DNA of 64,000 nucleotides from Rubinisphaera italica (GCF_007859715.1 NZ_SJPG01000001.1:5214001-5278000); one strand, 5' to 3'; shown: positions 38,891 through 48,245, numbered from the stretch's first letter. Translations and numbers: made by a program. The notes: generated by a model from the sequence alone, not told the origin.

Positions 38891-41689
38891 ATGAGATTCC
38901 AAAAGCAAAACATTTTCGTTCTCCTCAGCCTGACGTTATTCATCCCAGCATTCACCTCGGCTGAGGAACCAACGGCTGGGGAAAAACTGTTCGCCCTGCA
39001 GGTCAAACCGATACTCGAAGCCAAATGTGCAGGCTGTCATGCGGAAGACCCGGACGATTTGCAGGGGGGCTTCGATCTCCGCACCCGGGAAGCAATGCTG
39101 CATGGTGGCGAAGTGTTTGGCGAGGAAGTCGTCCAGCCGGGCGATGCCACCGCCAGCGAACTGATGCCCCTCATCCGTCGTGAACTTGAGGGGATGGAAA
39201 TGCCTCCCAAGCAAGCCGACAAATTGACCGAAGAACAGGTCTGGGCGATTCGAGACTGGATCAACGAAGGGGCTCCCTGGCCGAATGAGGATCGCGTTGC
39301 CGAGATCTATGCTGCCCATGCCGAGGGAATCACCATGCCGACGAGTGGCGGCTTGAGTGAATCCTGGACCAATCGGAAATACAAACCGGAAGACCTCTGG
39401 GCCTTTCAGCCGATTCGAACAGCGTTCCCGACATTAAAATCAGCTGCCGAAAATCCAATTGATCAGTTCATTGCTGCAGGTCTTGCAGAAAAAGGTCTCG
39501 AATCGGCTCCGATTGCCGATCGACTCACCTTAATCCGTCGAGCCACCTTCGACTTGACCGGCTTGCCTCCCACTCCTGCTGAGATCGAACAATTCCTCAA
39601 TGATAATCGCGATGATGCAGCCGCTTTCGCGGCTCTGGTCGATCGCTTACTTGAAAGCCCCCATTACGGCGAGCAGTGGGGACGTCACTGGCTCGATGTT
39701 GTCCGCTATGCGGACAGCTCCGGCTTCGCCAACGACTACGAACGACCGAACACCTGGCGCTATCGCGATTATGTCATCCGCGCCTTCAACAACGACAAAC
39801 CCTACGATCAATTCCTCAAAGAACAACTCGCCGGCGATGAACTGATCGTCCAAGCCGAGGCAAACGGAAAACCGCTCAGCAAAGAACAAGAAACAGAGTC
39901 CCTGATTGCTGCCGGTTTTCTTCGCATGGGCCCCTGGGAACATACCGGCATGAGTGTCGCCAAAGTGACCCGCCAGCTCTTTCTCGACGACATCACCGAT
40001 ACTGTCGGCCAGGTTTTTCTCGCTCAGCCGCTCCAATGTTGCCGCTGTCACGATCACAAATTTGATCCGATCCCTACCCGCGATTTTTATTCGATGCAAT
40101 CGATCTTCGCGACCACCCAGTTCGCCGAAGTTGAGACCGTCTGGCTGCCTGAAGAAAATCTGGCCGGCATGAACGAAGACAAGGCCTACCACAAGAAGAA
40201 GACGATCGCTAACGCAGAAATGCTCAAGGAAGTCAATCGCCAGAAGGCAGCAGCCGAGGCTGCCTGGTTCAAAGAACAGGGATTGCCATACAAAACACGT
40301 TTTGAAGCAAAAAAAGCAGGAGCGAAAGACGACGAACTCCCTCCTCCAACAATCATCACTCCCGAACAATATGGCCTCGAACGGATCGGCCGCAAATGGG
40401 AAAATCGATTTTCCTGGGAGATGGACCGCTATCAGCCAATCGCCTACACCGTCTACAACGGCAAGACCCGAGTCCCGAAATCCAACTACAATCGTATCAC
40501 AAAACCAAACAATCCTCTCAAAGACGGCACGCTCGAACAGACCGCCATCCTCGGCGGCGGCGACCCCTTCTCGCCGACTGTGCCAGTCAAACCAGATGTC
40601 CTCAGTGCCGTTCCCAATGGATTGAAATTCGAAGTTCCCGATGAAATTTCCGGACGCCGTACCGCTCTGGCTAACTGGCTAGTCTCGCCGGGCAACAGCC
40701 TGACTTCACGAGTCATCGTCAATCGGATCTGGACGTTCCACTTCGGACGTGGCATCGCCGGCAACCCGAACAACTTCGGAGCCACCGGTAAAAAACCGAC
40801 TCATCCCGAACTACTCGACTGGCTCGCCACCGAGTTCGTGAGTAACAACTGGTCGATCAAACAATTGCATCGCAGGATCATGAATTCGGAAGCGTATCGC
40901 CGAGCCAGTTCTCATCCCAATCCCCAGCAGGTTGCTGAGTACGATCCCGAAAATCAATCGTATGCCGTCTTCCTGCCACGCCGACTCGAAGCCGAGGAAA
41001 TCCGCGATGCCATGCTCGCCGCTTCCGGTGAGTTAAATCTCGAAATGGGTGGTATTCCGATCCGGCCCGATATGAATCTCGAAGCGGCTCTGCAACCCCG
41101 CATGATTATGGGCACCTTCGCTCCCAGTTATGTGCCGAATCCCAAACCGGAACAACGCAATCGGCGTTCGATCTATATTCACAACCTCCGCGGACATCGG
41201 CTCCCATTCATGGAAACCTTCAACCAGCCCGGCTCCGAAGTCTCCTGCGAACTCCGCGATCAGTCCAACATCACCCCGCAGGTCTTTGCACTGATGAACG
41301 GCCAGGAATCTCACGACCGATCTCTGGCCTTGGCAATTCGACTGAAGCAAGAAAACTCTTCGGACACAGAAATCATCAAACAACTCTACCAATTCACTTT
41401 TGGCCGAGAGCCAGCAGCCGATGAAATCCAGGCGGCTCTGAATCACTGGGAGCAAATGAAAACCGTTCATCAGAAAACCGAGATCACTCCCGTGGACTTC
41501 CCAACGGAAGTGGTCCGCGAAGCCGTCGATGAAAACTCCGGCGAACCGTTCTCCTTTACAGAAAAACTCTTCGCCTACGAAGATTACATCCCCGATCCAC
41601 ACCCTCAAACAATCGACATCAGCACCCGAGCCCTGGCCGATATTTGTCTGGCGGTTTTGAATGCGAATGAATTTATTTACGTATATTAA
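38891..41689 (+). CDS. PSCyt1-DUF1549-DUF1553 (PSD1) protein
   Basis: A 932-residue exported protein typical of planctomycetes. Signal peptide at 1-24 (IFVLLSLTLFIPAFTSA). A Planctomycete cytochrome-type domain follows with CAGCH near residue 50. Then DUF1549 (DRLTLIRRATFDLTGLPPTP, HYGEQWGRHWLDVVRYADSS, CCRCHDHKFDPIPT). Then DUF1553 (RTALANWLVSPGNSLTSRVI, PRRLEAEEIRDAMLAASG, FGREPAADEI). It is followed by a DUF1501 gene, the standard pair in sulfatase-rich planctomycete genomes. The enzymatic role is unproven. Confidence 0.95.
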   Translation: MRFQKQNIFVLLSLTLFIPAFTSAEEPTAGEKLFALQVKPILEAKCAGCHAEDPDDLQGGFDLRTREAMLHGGEVFGEEVVQPGDATASELMPLIRRELEGMEMPPKQADKLTEEQVWAIRDWINEGAPWPNEDRVAEIYAAHAEGITMPTSGGLSESWTNRKYKPEDLWAFQPIRTAFPTLKSAAENPIDQFIAAGLAEKGLESAPIADRLTLIRRATFDLTGLPPTPAEIEQFLNDNRDDAAAFAALVDRLLESPHYGEQWGRHWLDVVRYADSSGFANDYERPNTWRYRDYVIRAFNNDKPYDQFLKEQLAGDELIVQAEANGKPLSKEQETESLIAAGFLRMGPWEHTGMSVAKVTRQLFLDDITDTVGQVFLAQPLQCCRCHDHKFDPIPTRDFYSMQSIFATTQFAEVETVWLPEENLAGMNEDKAYHKKKTIANAEMLKEVNRQKAAAEAAWFKEQGLPYKTRFEAKKAGAKDDELPPPTIITPEQYGLERIGRKWENRFSWEMDRYQPIAYTVYNGKTRVPKSNYNRITKPNNPLKDGTLEQTAILGGGDPFSPTVPVKPDVLSAVPNGLKFEVPDEISGRRTALANWLVSPGNSLTSRVIVNRIWTFHFGRGIAGNPNNFGATGKKPTHPELLDWLATEFVSNNWSIKQLHRRIMNSEAYRRASSHPNPQQVAEYDPENQSYAVFLPRRLEAEEIRDAMLAASGELNLEMGGIPIRPDMNLEAALQPRMIMGTFAPSYVPNPKPEQRNRRSIYIHNLRGHRLPFMETFNQPGSEVSCELRDQSNITPQVFALMNGQESHDRSLALAIRLKQENSSDTEIIKQLYQFTFGREPAADEIQAALNHWEQMKTVHQKTEITPVDFPTEVVREAVDENSGEPFSFTEKLFAYEDYIPDPHPQTIDISTRALADICLAVLNANEFIYVY

Positions 41690-41691
41690 GG

Positions 41692-41908
41692 AAGGCGGAA
41701 GGTTGAAGGCGGAAGGTGGAAATGGTTGAAAAGCCTTTTAAAGATTTATCTCAAAGAACAAAAGAATTTGAACTGAGCGCTATCTTCACGACATGCATCA
41801 AAAACACTCGAAAGAAAATGAATTCGAAATAAGCCATAAGGCACAGTTTTTTAAGAAACGTCATCATGAATCATAAATTTCCTCCTTCCGCCTTCAACCT
41901 TCCGCCTT
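41692..41908. repeat. 25-base inverted repeat across the gap and start of the DUF1501 gene
   Basis: AAGGCGGAAGGTTGAAGG (start of the 25-base arm) at 41692-41716 is exactly complemented at 41884-41908. The left arm is itself a tandem of AAGGCGGAAGG. The right arm lies inside the first codons of the DUF1501 gene and encodes PSAFNLPPS. Pairing continues with one mismatch for six more bases. Confidence 0.88.
41722..41832 (+). pseudogene. Possible remnant of a four-helix-bundle (S23-type) gene
   Basis: A 36-codon frame lies between the two repeat arms. Its start MVEKPFKDLSQRTKEFEL resembles the N-terminus of four-helix-bundle proteins related to 23S rRNA intervening-sequence proteins, recalled from memory. 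It then departs from that family and stops. If real, it is a truncated leftover carried by the repeat. The call is weak. Confidence 0.35.
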
Positions 41909-43284
41909 CTCGCCGCGACTTTCTCTACTCCCTTTCGGCCAGCCTCGGCTCCGTCGCTTTCTCCTCGATGCTCGCTGAAGCCAACGACAAGGTGAGCGCC
42001 AAAGGACCGCACTTCCCGGAAGCCAAAGCCAAGCACTGCATCTTCCTTTACATGGAGGGTGGCCCTTCTCACATTGACACATTCGATCCCAAGCCCAAGC
42101 TGAGCGAACTGCACCTGCAGGAATTCAACCGTAGTGGAGAGCAGCAATCGGCCATGAGCAGTGGGAAGCGATACTACGTCGAAAGTCCGTTCAAGTTTCA
42201 GAAAGCGGGCGAAAGCGGAGCTGATATGTGCGATCGCTGGCAGCATCTGCCTCGTGTCGCTGATGAGCTCTGCTTCTATCGCGGCTGTCAGGTGGAATCG
42301 GTCAATCATCCGACCGCCAACTATCACGTCAATACCGGCAACCGCTTCGGTGGCGATCCATCTCTCGGCGCCTGGGTCACCTACGGTCTCGGCAGCGAGA
42401 ACAAAGATCTCCCCGGCTTCATCGTGTTGCCCGAACTCGCTTTCCCTCAGGGCGGAGCCGCCAATTGGTCGAACGGATATTTACCAACCGCTTTGCAGGG
42501 CACGCCGCTGCGTCCCAAAGGTTCGCCGATTCTCGATATCTCTCCCCCTGCTGGAGTCTCTCGCGAGCATCAACGCAAGAATCTCGATTTCCTGCATCAA
42601 CTGAATGATCTCCATGCACATCGACATCCGGAACATGCCGATCTATCCGCTCGCATGAACAATTACGAACTCGCCTTTCGCATGCAGATGCAGGTTCCCG
42701 AGGCTCTCAATATCGATGGCGAAACCAAACAGACGCTCGAAAACTACGGCATCGGCCAGCAGCCGACCGACAACTTTGGCCGCCGCTGCCTGCTCGCCCG
42801 CAAACTGGTCGAGAAGGGCGTTCGCTTTGTGCAGGTTTATGCGAGCACCTGGGACTCGCACGACTATATCGCCAAAGCTCACGGAGCCCTCATCCCAACG
42901 GTCGACCAGCCAATCGCCGCACTCATTGAAGACCTTCGTGAACGGGGCCTGCTCGACGAAACGCTCATTGTCTGGATGGGGGAATTCGGCCGCACGCCCG
43001 ATAACGGAGTCCGCGGCGGTGGACTCGCCTACGGCCGCGATCACAATCCCGATGCCATGTCGGTCTGGCTCGCCGGCGGCGGCTGCAAAGCAGGCCACAC
43101 CATCGGAGCGACAGATGAAATCGGCGCGACAGCCGTCGAATACGTGCACCACGTCCGCGACCTGCACGTCACCCTCCTCAAACTCCTCGGCCTCGACGAC
43201 AACAAACTCACCTACTACCACGCCGGCCGCTTCAAACAACTCAGCCAGTTCGGCGGGAAAAGTATTGAGGAGTTGATTGCGTGA
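41866..43284 (+). CDS. DUF1501 (sulfatase-like) protein, Tat-exported
   Basis: A 472-residue protein. A twin-arginine signal SRRDFLYSLSASLGSVAFSS starts at residue 15. The alkaline-phosphatase-like core has FLYMEGGPSHIDTFDPKPK, RRCLLARKLVEKGVRFVQVY, IVWMGEFGRTPDNG and GRDHNPDAMSVWLAGGGC. The residues before RRDF are translated from a dispersed repeat, so the original start may have been replaced. It follows the PSD1 protein gene by 176 bases and probably works with it. Confidence 0.93.
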   Translation: MNHKFPPSAFNLPPSRRDFLYSLSASLGSVAFSSMLAEANDKVSAKGPHFPEAKAKHCIFLYMEGGPSHIDTFDPKPKLSELHLQEFNRSGEQQSAMSSGKRYYVESPFKFQKAGESGADMCDRWQHLPRVADELCFYRGCQVESVNHPTANYHVNTGNRFGGDPSLGAWVTYGLGSENKDLPGFIVLPELAFPQGGAANWSNGYLPTALQGTPLRPKGSPILDISPPAGVSREHQRKNLDFLHQLNDLHAHRHPEHADLSARMNNYELAFRMQMQVPEALNIDGETKQTLENYGIGQQPTDNFGRRCLLARKLVEKGVRFVQVYASTWDSHDYIAKAHGALIPTVDQPIAALIEDLRERGLLDETLIVWMGEFGRTPDNGVRGGGLAYGRDHNPDAMSVWLAGGGCKAGHTIGATDEIGATAVEYVHHVRDLHVTLLKLLGLDDNKLTYYHAGRFKQLSQFGGKSIEELIA

Positions 43285-43439
43285 TTATGGTCAGTGGCAT
43301 GAGTATGGGGACACGCAACAACATATCAGGAAGTGTAAAATTTACTTCTACTTTAGAATGTCCTGAGGAATTATGATATTACGAATTGCTAGCCCAAATA
43401 ACGTGAATTAAAACATTGACATTCAATTGAATAATTGAG

Positions 43440-43784
43440 ATGAGTACTTCCAAACTATTAATCTGGCTTGATGACGAAAGAGATCCAAAAGACTCTCGCT
43501 GGGAATCATATTTTCCAATCAATGATCCAGATGTGATATGGGTTAAATCCTATGAAGAATTTGTAGTTTGGATTTCCAGTAAAGAGTTTCCAGATGCTAT
43601 ATGTTTCGACCATGATCTTGGCGATGGCCCCAGTGGTTACGACGCCGCTAAATGGCTAACCCAACACTGTCTTACAAACGGACTGAAATTACCGTTGTGG
43701 AACATTCAGAGTGCAAACCCAATCGGCAAAGAAAATATCGTATCCTTACTCAAGTCCTTTGAGCGGATAATGGAAAGCCAATAA
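43440..43784 (+). CDS. cREC (cyclic-phosphate processing receiver) domain protein
   Basis: A 114-residue stand-alone domain. WLDDERDPKD, CFDHDLGDGPSGYDAAKWL and WNIQSANPIGKENI match the cREC pattern of a receiver-like fold with an HDLG motif and a SANP motif. These domains are predicted to process cyclic phosphates near RNA-repair or defence genes. Codon use is AT-rich against the GC-rich neighbours, which suggests transfer. No partner gene is adjacent. Confidence 0.75.
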   Translation: MSTSKLLIWLDDERDPKDSRWESYFPINDPDVIWVKSYEEFVVWISSKEFPDAICFDHDLGDGPSGYDAAKWLTQHCLTNGLKLPLWNIQSANPIGKENIVSLLKSFERIMESQ

Positions 43785-43825
43785 ATAGGAATTGTGAAGT
43801 TACGTTCTGCTTACCGACTCAACTC

Positions 43826-44650
43826 TCATGCATAAACCGTCGCCAGCGCTTTCGGCTCATTCAACAACATCTCCAGATCAATCTCGGCAATCGAATCAAC
43901 AATCAAATCCGGTTGAAAAGCGAATTGTTTGAGGTCGCTTTTCTGGGTGCCGCCGGAGAGGACGAGGACGGTGTGGTAGCCGAGTTGGACTCCGCCCAGG
44001 ATGTCGGTTTCCATGGTGTCGCCGATGATGGTGGTTTCGTCGGCTGTCAGATGCAGTTCCTTTCGGGCGGCTCGCATCATGATCGGGCTCGGCTTGCCGA
44101 CGCTGAACGCTTTGATGCCGGTCGCAGATTCGATCATCGCGACAATCGCTCCGCAGCCAGGCCGTAAACCGAATTGCGTCGGGCAGTTCGGATCCATATT
44201 GGTGGCGATCAGTTTGGCTCCGCCGATGACCAGATTGCACGCGCGTTCCAGCATTTCCATCGTGAAGGTGCGGCCTTCACCGACAACGACATAGTCGGGA
44301 TGCGACTCGACAATCGAATAGCCGACATCGTGCAACGCATTATGCAGCCCTCCTTCGCCGATGACATAAGCGGTGCCGTGTGGTTTGCGATCGGCAAGAA
44401 AACTGGCAGTCGCCATCGCACAGGTATAAACATGATGATCCTCGACCGGAATTCCCATCCGGCGAACTTTCGTGGCGACATCCCGCTGCGTTCGTTGAGA
44501 ATTGTTCGTGAGAAACAAAAACGGAATCTGCTTGCTGATCAGTTCCGCCACAAACTCATCGGCTCCGGGAATCAACTGATTGCCTCGATAAATTACTCCG
44601 TCCATGTCGAGTAACAATCCGTGCGACTGGTAGGGCATCGCTTTCACCAT
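43826..44650 (-). CDS. HAD-IIA family phosphatase (NagD-like)
   Basis: A 274-residue cytoplasmic hydrolase. Motif I is LLLDMDGVIYRGNQ, motif II is FLFLTNNSQRTQRDV, and the C-terminal motifs are AFSVGKPSPIMMRAA and TTIIGDTMETDILGG. This order is that of NagD/AraL-type HAD-IIA phosphatases acting on sugar phosphates or nucleotides. AGGAAC lies eight bases before the ATG at 44650. Two hairpins lie in the likely leader. Confidence 0.93.
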   Translation of the reverse strand: MVKAMPYQSHGLLLDMDGVIYRGNQLIPGADEFVAELISKQIPFLFLTNNSQRTQRDVATKVRRMGIPVEDHHVYTCAMATASFLADRKPHGTAYVIGEGGLHNALHDVGYSIVESHPDYVVVGEGRTFTMEMLERACNLVIGGAKLIATNMDPNCPTQFGLRPGCGAIVAMIESATGIKAFSVGKPSPIMMRAARKELHLTADETTIIGDTMETDILGGVQLGYHTVLVLSGGTQKSDLKQFAFQPDLIVDSIAEIDLEMLLNEPKALATVYA

Positions 44651-44684
44651 TTTCTGTTCCTAAACATCATTAAGAATGCGGCTG

Positions 44685-44765
44685 AACCATTTTCAAATGG
44701 TTTCTGCAGTCGCATGGTGGTCAAATACTGCAAATCACTGTATTTGCTCCTGCCATGTGCTGCAG
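44685..44765 (-). other. Structured leader candidate upstream of the HAD-IIA gene
   Basis: A short hairpin AACCATTT-TC-AAATGGTT (44685-44702) is followed by a nested one. CTGCAG (44704-44709) pairs with 44760-44765, CATGG (44713-44717) with 44753-44757, and CAAATAC (44722-44728) with 44740-44746. Three helices in register over 62 bases are unlikely by chance. It lies 35-115 bases upstream of the HAD-IIA start on that gene's strand. Confidence 0.5.
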
Positions 44766-45301
44766 ATAATTATTGAAAGTACGCTAAACCGCGGGGGGAG
44801 GGAAACGTTCAACAGGATCTGATCATCTGAGCGAAGGAAGGAAACAGATGCTTATGTGTCAAACGGAGGGAGTGAGCGCCAATCCATTGCGCAGTTTTTC
44901 TGAAATCTGCTAATGAAGATTACCTAGCAGAACGCGTGCCGAAGTCGCCAAATTGCTGAAATCTTCACAAACCCAGTCCGTCTCTCTGACTTATTATACA
45001 TATAGAGTGAAAGTCGCAATAAAAAGCGCTGGAGTGGACTCACGGATATTCAGTCCAGAGGAATGAATTGATTATTGACCATGATGAGAAGCTGCGCAGG
45101 AATTGCAGCAGAATGCGCAAACGCATATTTAAGAACTACTGTATTGATGCTGAAATCAGGTTAGACTGCACAACTTGAGTGGACTGTTATGTCTGGTCGA
45201 GTATCAGGAAATCGATTTGCCAGGTATCATTGTTGATTGATGGTTCATCTCAGGAAACTTCGATACAAATATCAATCGCGTCTTATGGAGTAAACAACGA
45301 T
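44766..45301 (+). other. Gap without recognised gene
   Basis: A 536-base stretch. Short frames in it have no ribosome binding site or recognisable motif. A GGAG about 12 bases before the next start lies at its end. I see nothing else in it. Confidence 0.4.
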
Positions 45302-45466
45302 ATGAAAGCTCTCAGCGGTTCAATCATCGTACTTGCGGCCTCCATCCTCATTCTCGGCGGCTCTTACATTCCGCACGGCAACACCCGACTTTTCCTGCAG
45401 ATGGTCGGTTTAATGATTTGTGCGATGGGCATGTGGGGCTGGTCGGTCAGCCTGAAAGAAAAATAG
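45302..45466 (+). CDS. Small two-pass membrane protein
   Basis: A 54-residue protein, MKALSGSIIVLAASILIL at the start. Two hydrophobic segments (SIIVLAASILILGGSYI and LFLQMVGLMICAMGMWGW) are separated by PHGNTR. A longer upstream frame is not supported. No family recognised. It is 190 bases from the radical SAM gene. Confidence 0.6.
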   Translation: MKALSGSIIVLAASILILGGSYIPHGNTRLFLQMVGLMICAMGMWGWSVSLKEK

Positions 45467-45655
45467 CATCTTGCTGCACGACTTCCTGATTTCAATATTC
45501 CTCTACAAAAAAACAAAATTATTCAAACAGCTGTTCTCTCTTTTCGTACTGTATTTATCTCTGTGCTGATTTCTCAGTTTACAGAAGATCCAATCGTGGC
45601 AAGACGTCCCGGAGTCATTTCATAATCGGGCCTCTATTAAAACGTCTGCTTCCCC

Positions 45656-47185
45656 ATGAATATTGTCATTATCAATCCGCCGCACACGGCTATTGGCAGC
45701 CGAATCCCCCGCGAGCATTTGCCGCCTCTCGGCCTGCTTTCCCTCGGCGGACCGCTTCTCGATGACGGGTTTTCCGTTCAACTCATCGATGCTGAACTCA
45801 AGCCGATGTCTCTGTCTGAAATTGTCGACGAAGCCGAGCGTCTGCAGGCTGACACCATCATGATTGGTCACTCCGGTTCCAGTTCCGTCCATGCCACCGT
45901 GCTTGAACTGTGTCATCAGCTCAAAGCCAGATCTCCCGAGCTGACCATCATTTACGGCGGCGTTCATCCGACCTACTACTGGGATGAAATTCTCGCAGAG
46001 TGCAGTGAAGTCGATTTCATCATTCGCGGCGAAGGCGAACAGACCTGCCTCTCTCTGATGCAGGCGATTCGAGATCATTCGCCGCTGGATCAAATCAAAG
46101 GGATCGCCTATCGCGAAGAGGGGGAAATCTGTGCGACACCCGATGCCGATCTCATTCGTAATCTCGATGACTACCGCGTCGGCTGGGAATTGATCGACCA
46201 TAAAAACTATTCCTACTGGGGCGGCAAGCGAGCTGTCGTGGCTCAGTTTTCGCGAGGCTGTCCGCACCTGTGCAACTACTGCGGCCAGCGTGGATTCTGG
46301 ACCGTGCGGCGTCATCGCGATCCCGTCAAATTCGCCAAAGAACTCGCCCGCCTGGCTCGCGAGGAAGGAGTCGAGCTGATCAACTTTGCCGATGAACTTC
46401 CGACCGGCTCTCGCAAAGCCTGGAAAACATTTCTCGAAGCTCTCATCGCGGAAGATGTTTCTCTACTCCTCGTCGGCTCTACCCGCACCAGCGATATCGT
46501 TCGCGATGAGGACATTCTGCATCTCTACAAAAAGGCGGGCGTCATTCGGTTTCTACTCGGCATTGAAAGTTACGATGAAACCACGCTCGCAAATATTCAA
46601 AAGGGAGGCTCGACCAGTACCGACCAGCGGGCCATTCAACTCCTGCGACAGCACGGCATCCTTTCGATGGCGACGTATGTCATCGGCTTTGAGGAAGAGC
46701 GAGATCGCGACTTCCTGAAATCTTTTCGGCACCTCGTTCATTACGATCCTGACCAGGTCCAGCTCCTGTATGCCACGCCTCATCGCTGGACGCCGTTTTA
46801 TGAGACAGTCGAAAATCGTCGAGTCATCGAAACCGATACCCGACGCTGGGACTATAAACATCAGGTCATCGCCACCCCCGGCATCCCTGCCTGGCGAGTC
46901 TTCTGCTGGTTCAAACTGATCGAAGTGATGATCCAACTCCGCCCGAAAGTCCTTAAACGGATGTTCTTTCATCGGGATCCCGATTACCGTCACGCTATGC
47001 GCTGGTACACCCGCATCGGCCGCCGTGTCTGGTTCCATGAAGTCTTCGAGTTCCTCTTCAAAACTCGCCACCACAAGGGAAACCTGACCCTCAAACAATT
47101 CCTGGGAACGAACTTCGCCGAACGGGAGTATTCGATGAATACGAAAAAAGATGCTCCGGAAACTCTGGTCAGTCTCAAAAATTGA
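45656..47185 (+). CDS. B12-binding radical SAM protein, BchE-like
   Basis: A 509-residue enzyme. The N-terminus is a B12-binding-type domain (INPPHTAIGSRIPREHLPPL, IMIGHSGSSSVHATV, TIIYGGVHPTYYWDEI). The radical SAM cluster is CPHLCNYC, with C-x3-C-x2-C spacing, in the context FSRGCPHLCNYCGQRGFW. The following HRDPVKFAKELARLA and LINFADELPTGSRKAW resemble the anaerobic magnesium-protoporphyrin ester cyclase BchE, recalled from memory. No other photosynthesis gene is near, so the substrate is probably different. It stands as a single gene. Confidence 0.85.
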   Translation: MNIVIINPPHTAIGSRIPREHLPPLGLLSLGGPLLDDGFSVQLIDAELKPMSLSEIVDEAERLQADTIMIGHSGSSSVHATVLELCHQLKARSPELTIIYGGVHPTYYWDEILAECSEVDFIIRGEGEQTCLSLMQAIRDHSPLDQIKGIAYREEGEICATPDADLIRNLDDYRVGWELIDHKNYSYWGGKRAVVAQFSRGCPHLCNYCGQRGFWTVRRHRDPVKFAKELARLAREEGVELINFADELPTGSRKAWKTFLEALIAEDVSLLLVGSTRTSDIVRDEDILHLYKKAGVIRFLLGIESYDETTLANIQKGGSTSTDQRAIQLLRQHGILSMATYVIGFEEERDRDFLKSFRHLVHYDPDQVQLLYATPHRWTPFYETVENRRVIETDTRRWDYKHQVIATPGIPAWRVFCWFKLIEVMIQLRPKVLKRMFFHRDPDYRHAMRWYTRIGRRVWFHEVFEFLFKTRHHKGNLTLKQFLGTNFAEREYSMNTKKDAPETLVSLKN

Positions 47186-47204
47186 ATCTGCTGGACCAGA
47201 TACT

Positions 47205-47720
47205 TCACAACATCCGCTGCCAGAAGCCGACGTCAATCCATTGATCGAATTTGTAGCCGACCTCTTTGAAGTGAGCGACTTTCTCCATGCCAAACTTTTC
47301 ATGCAGAGCCACGCTCGATTCATTCGGCAAGGAAATCCCGCCAATGGCCACATGAATCCCCAATTCTTTCAGCTTTGCGAACAACTCCTCATACAGCTTC
47401 GAGCCAAGGCCCCGGCCGGCGTATTTCATATCAAGATAGACAGTCACTTCGACCGTATATCGAAAGGCGATCCGCGTTCGAAACTGACCCGCATAAGCAT
47501 ATCCGGCGACCTGCCCTTCAACCTCCGCCACCAGCCAGGGCAGATTCAAAGCCGCGATGTCAAACATCCGCCGAGACATCTCCGCCTCTGAAATCACCTC
47601 TTCTTCAAAAGTGATGATCGTGTTGGTGATGTAATAGTTATAGATCTCAACAATCGCCGCCGCATCCGCCGATGTTGCCAGTCGTACTATTGGCTCGGAA
47701 GCATTTGAATTCGCCGTCAT
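47205..47720 (-). CDS. GNAT family N-acetyltransferase
   Basis: A 171-residue enzyme that transfers acetyl from acetyl-CoA. The start is IVRLATSADAAAIVEIYNYY. ITFEEEVISEAEMSRRM and LVAEVEGQVAGYAYAGQFR resemble phosphinothricin-type acetyltransferases. The CoA loop is YAGRGLGSKLYEEL. The C-terminus is FKEVGYKFDQWIDVGFWQR. The acceptor is unknown. It converges with the radical SAM gene, only 19 bases away. Confidence 0.92.
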   Translation of the reverse strand: MTANSNASEPIVRLATSADAAAIVEIYNYYITNTIITFEEEVISEAEMSRRMFDIAALNLPWLVAEVEGQVAGYAYAGQFRTRIAFRYTVEVTVYLDMKYAGRGLGSKLYEELFAKLKELGIHVAIGGISLPNESSVALHEKFGMEKVAHFKEVGYKFDQWIDVGFWQRML

Positions 47721-47771
47721 GGGGACTCCGATGCAAAGAAAATAATAAGAAATATTACCAATGTATAAACA

Positions 47772-48245
47772 CTAAGGACTTTGCTTACGGTATCGAACGA
47801 TGATCACTTCACCGTCATAGGTCAGTTTTGTGAGTTCATCCTGAATGATTTTGAGAACCTTATCTGCTTTCCCGCCACCTGAACCGGCTCCGATTAAAGG
47901 CATCGCAATCGATCGGAATTCTCGTTTCGATGCAATCGCAACGGCATTGCGAACAGAATTACGGATGGATATTTCTGAAGATCGCCATAGCAAATTTATG
48001 CCAGCGACATGAATGATGGTTTTGAAGGGGAGTTTGCCTGCTGAAGTTTCCACCGCTTCCCCTAGTGGTATGGCTCCCATGCGCCCCAGTTCTCGAAATG
48101 GTTGCAACCCAGCTCGCTTTTTGATGGCTCCAGAAACTCCCTGCGGGATCAGTAGCCACCAGGGAATGATGTTTCGATTCCAGGCATTCACAATCGCATC
48201 CACTTCCTGATCCAGCAAGTCTCCTTCAACCAAAGTCACTTTCAT
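47772..48245 (-). CDS. Macrodomain protein
   Basis: A 157-residue ADP-ribose-binding-type domain. The start VTLVEGDLLDQEVDAIVNAW has VNAWN where most have VNAAN. GVSGAIKKRAGLQPF is the second loop and MPLIGAGSGGGKADK the third. KTIIHVAGINLLWR fits the family core. Such proteins bind or remove ADP-ribose. The W in the first loop may shift activity. It is 51 bases upstream of the GNAT gene on the same strand. Confidence 0.9.
   Translation of the reverse strand: MKVTLVEGDLLDQEVDAIVNAWNRNIIPWWLLIPQGVSGAIKKRAGLQPFRELGRMGAIPLGEAVETSAGKLPFKTIIHVAGINLLWRSSEISIRNSVRNAVAIASKREFRSIAMPLIGAGSGGGKADKVLKIIQDELTKLTYDGEVIIVRYRKQSP

Noticed and set aside
39647..40369. A 240-codon minus-strand frame inside the first PSD1 gene
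   Set aside because: It is a shadow of a well-supported gene with conserved motifs on the other strand.
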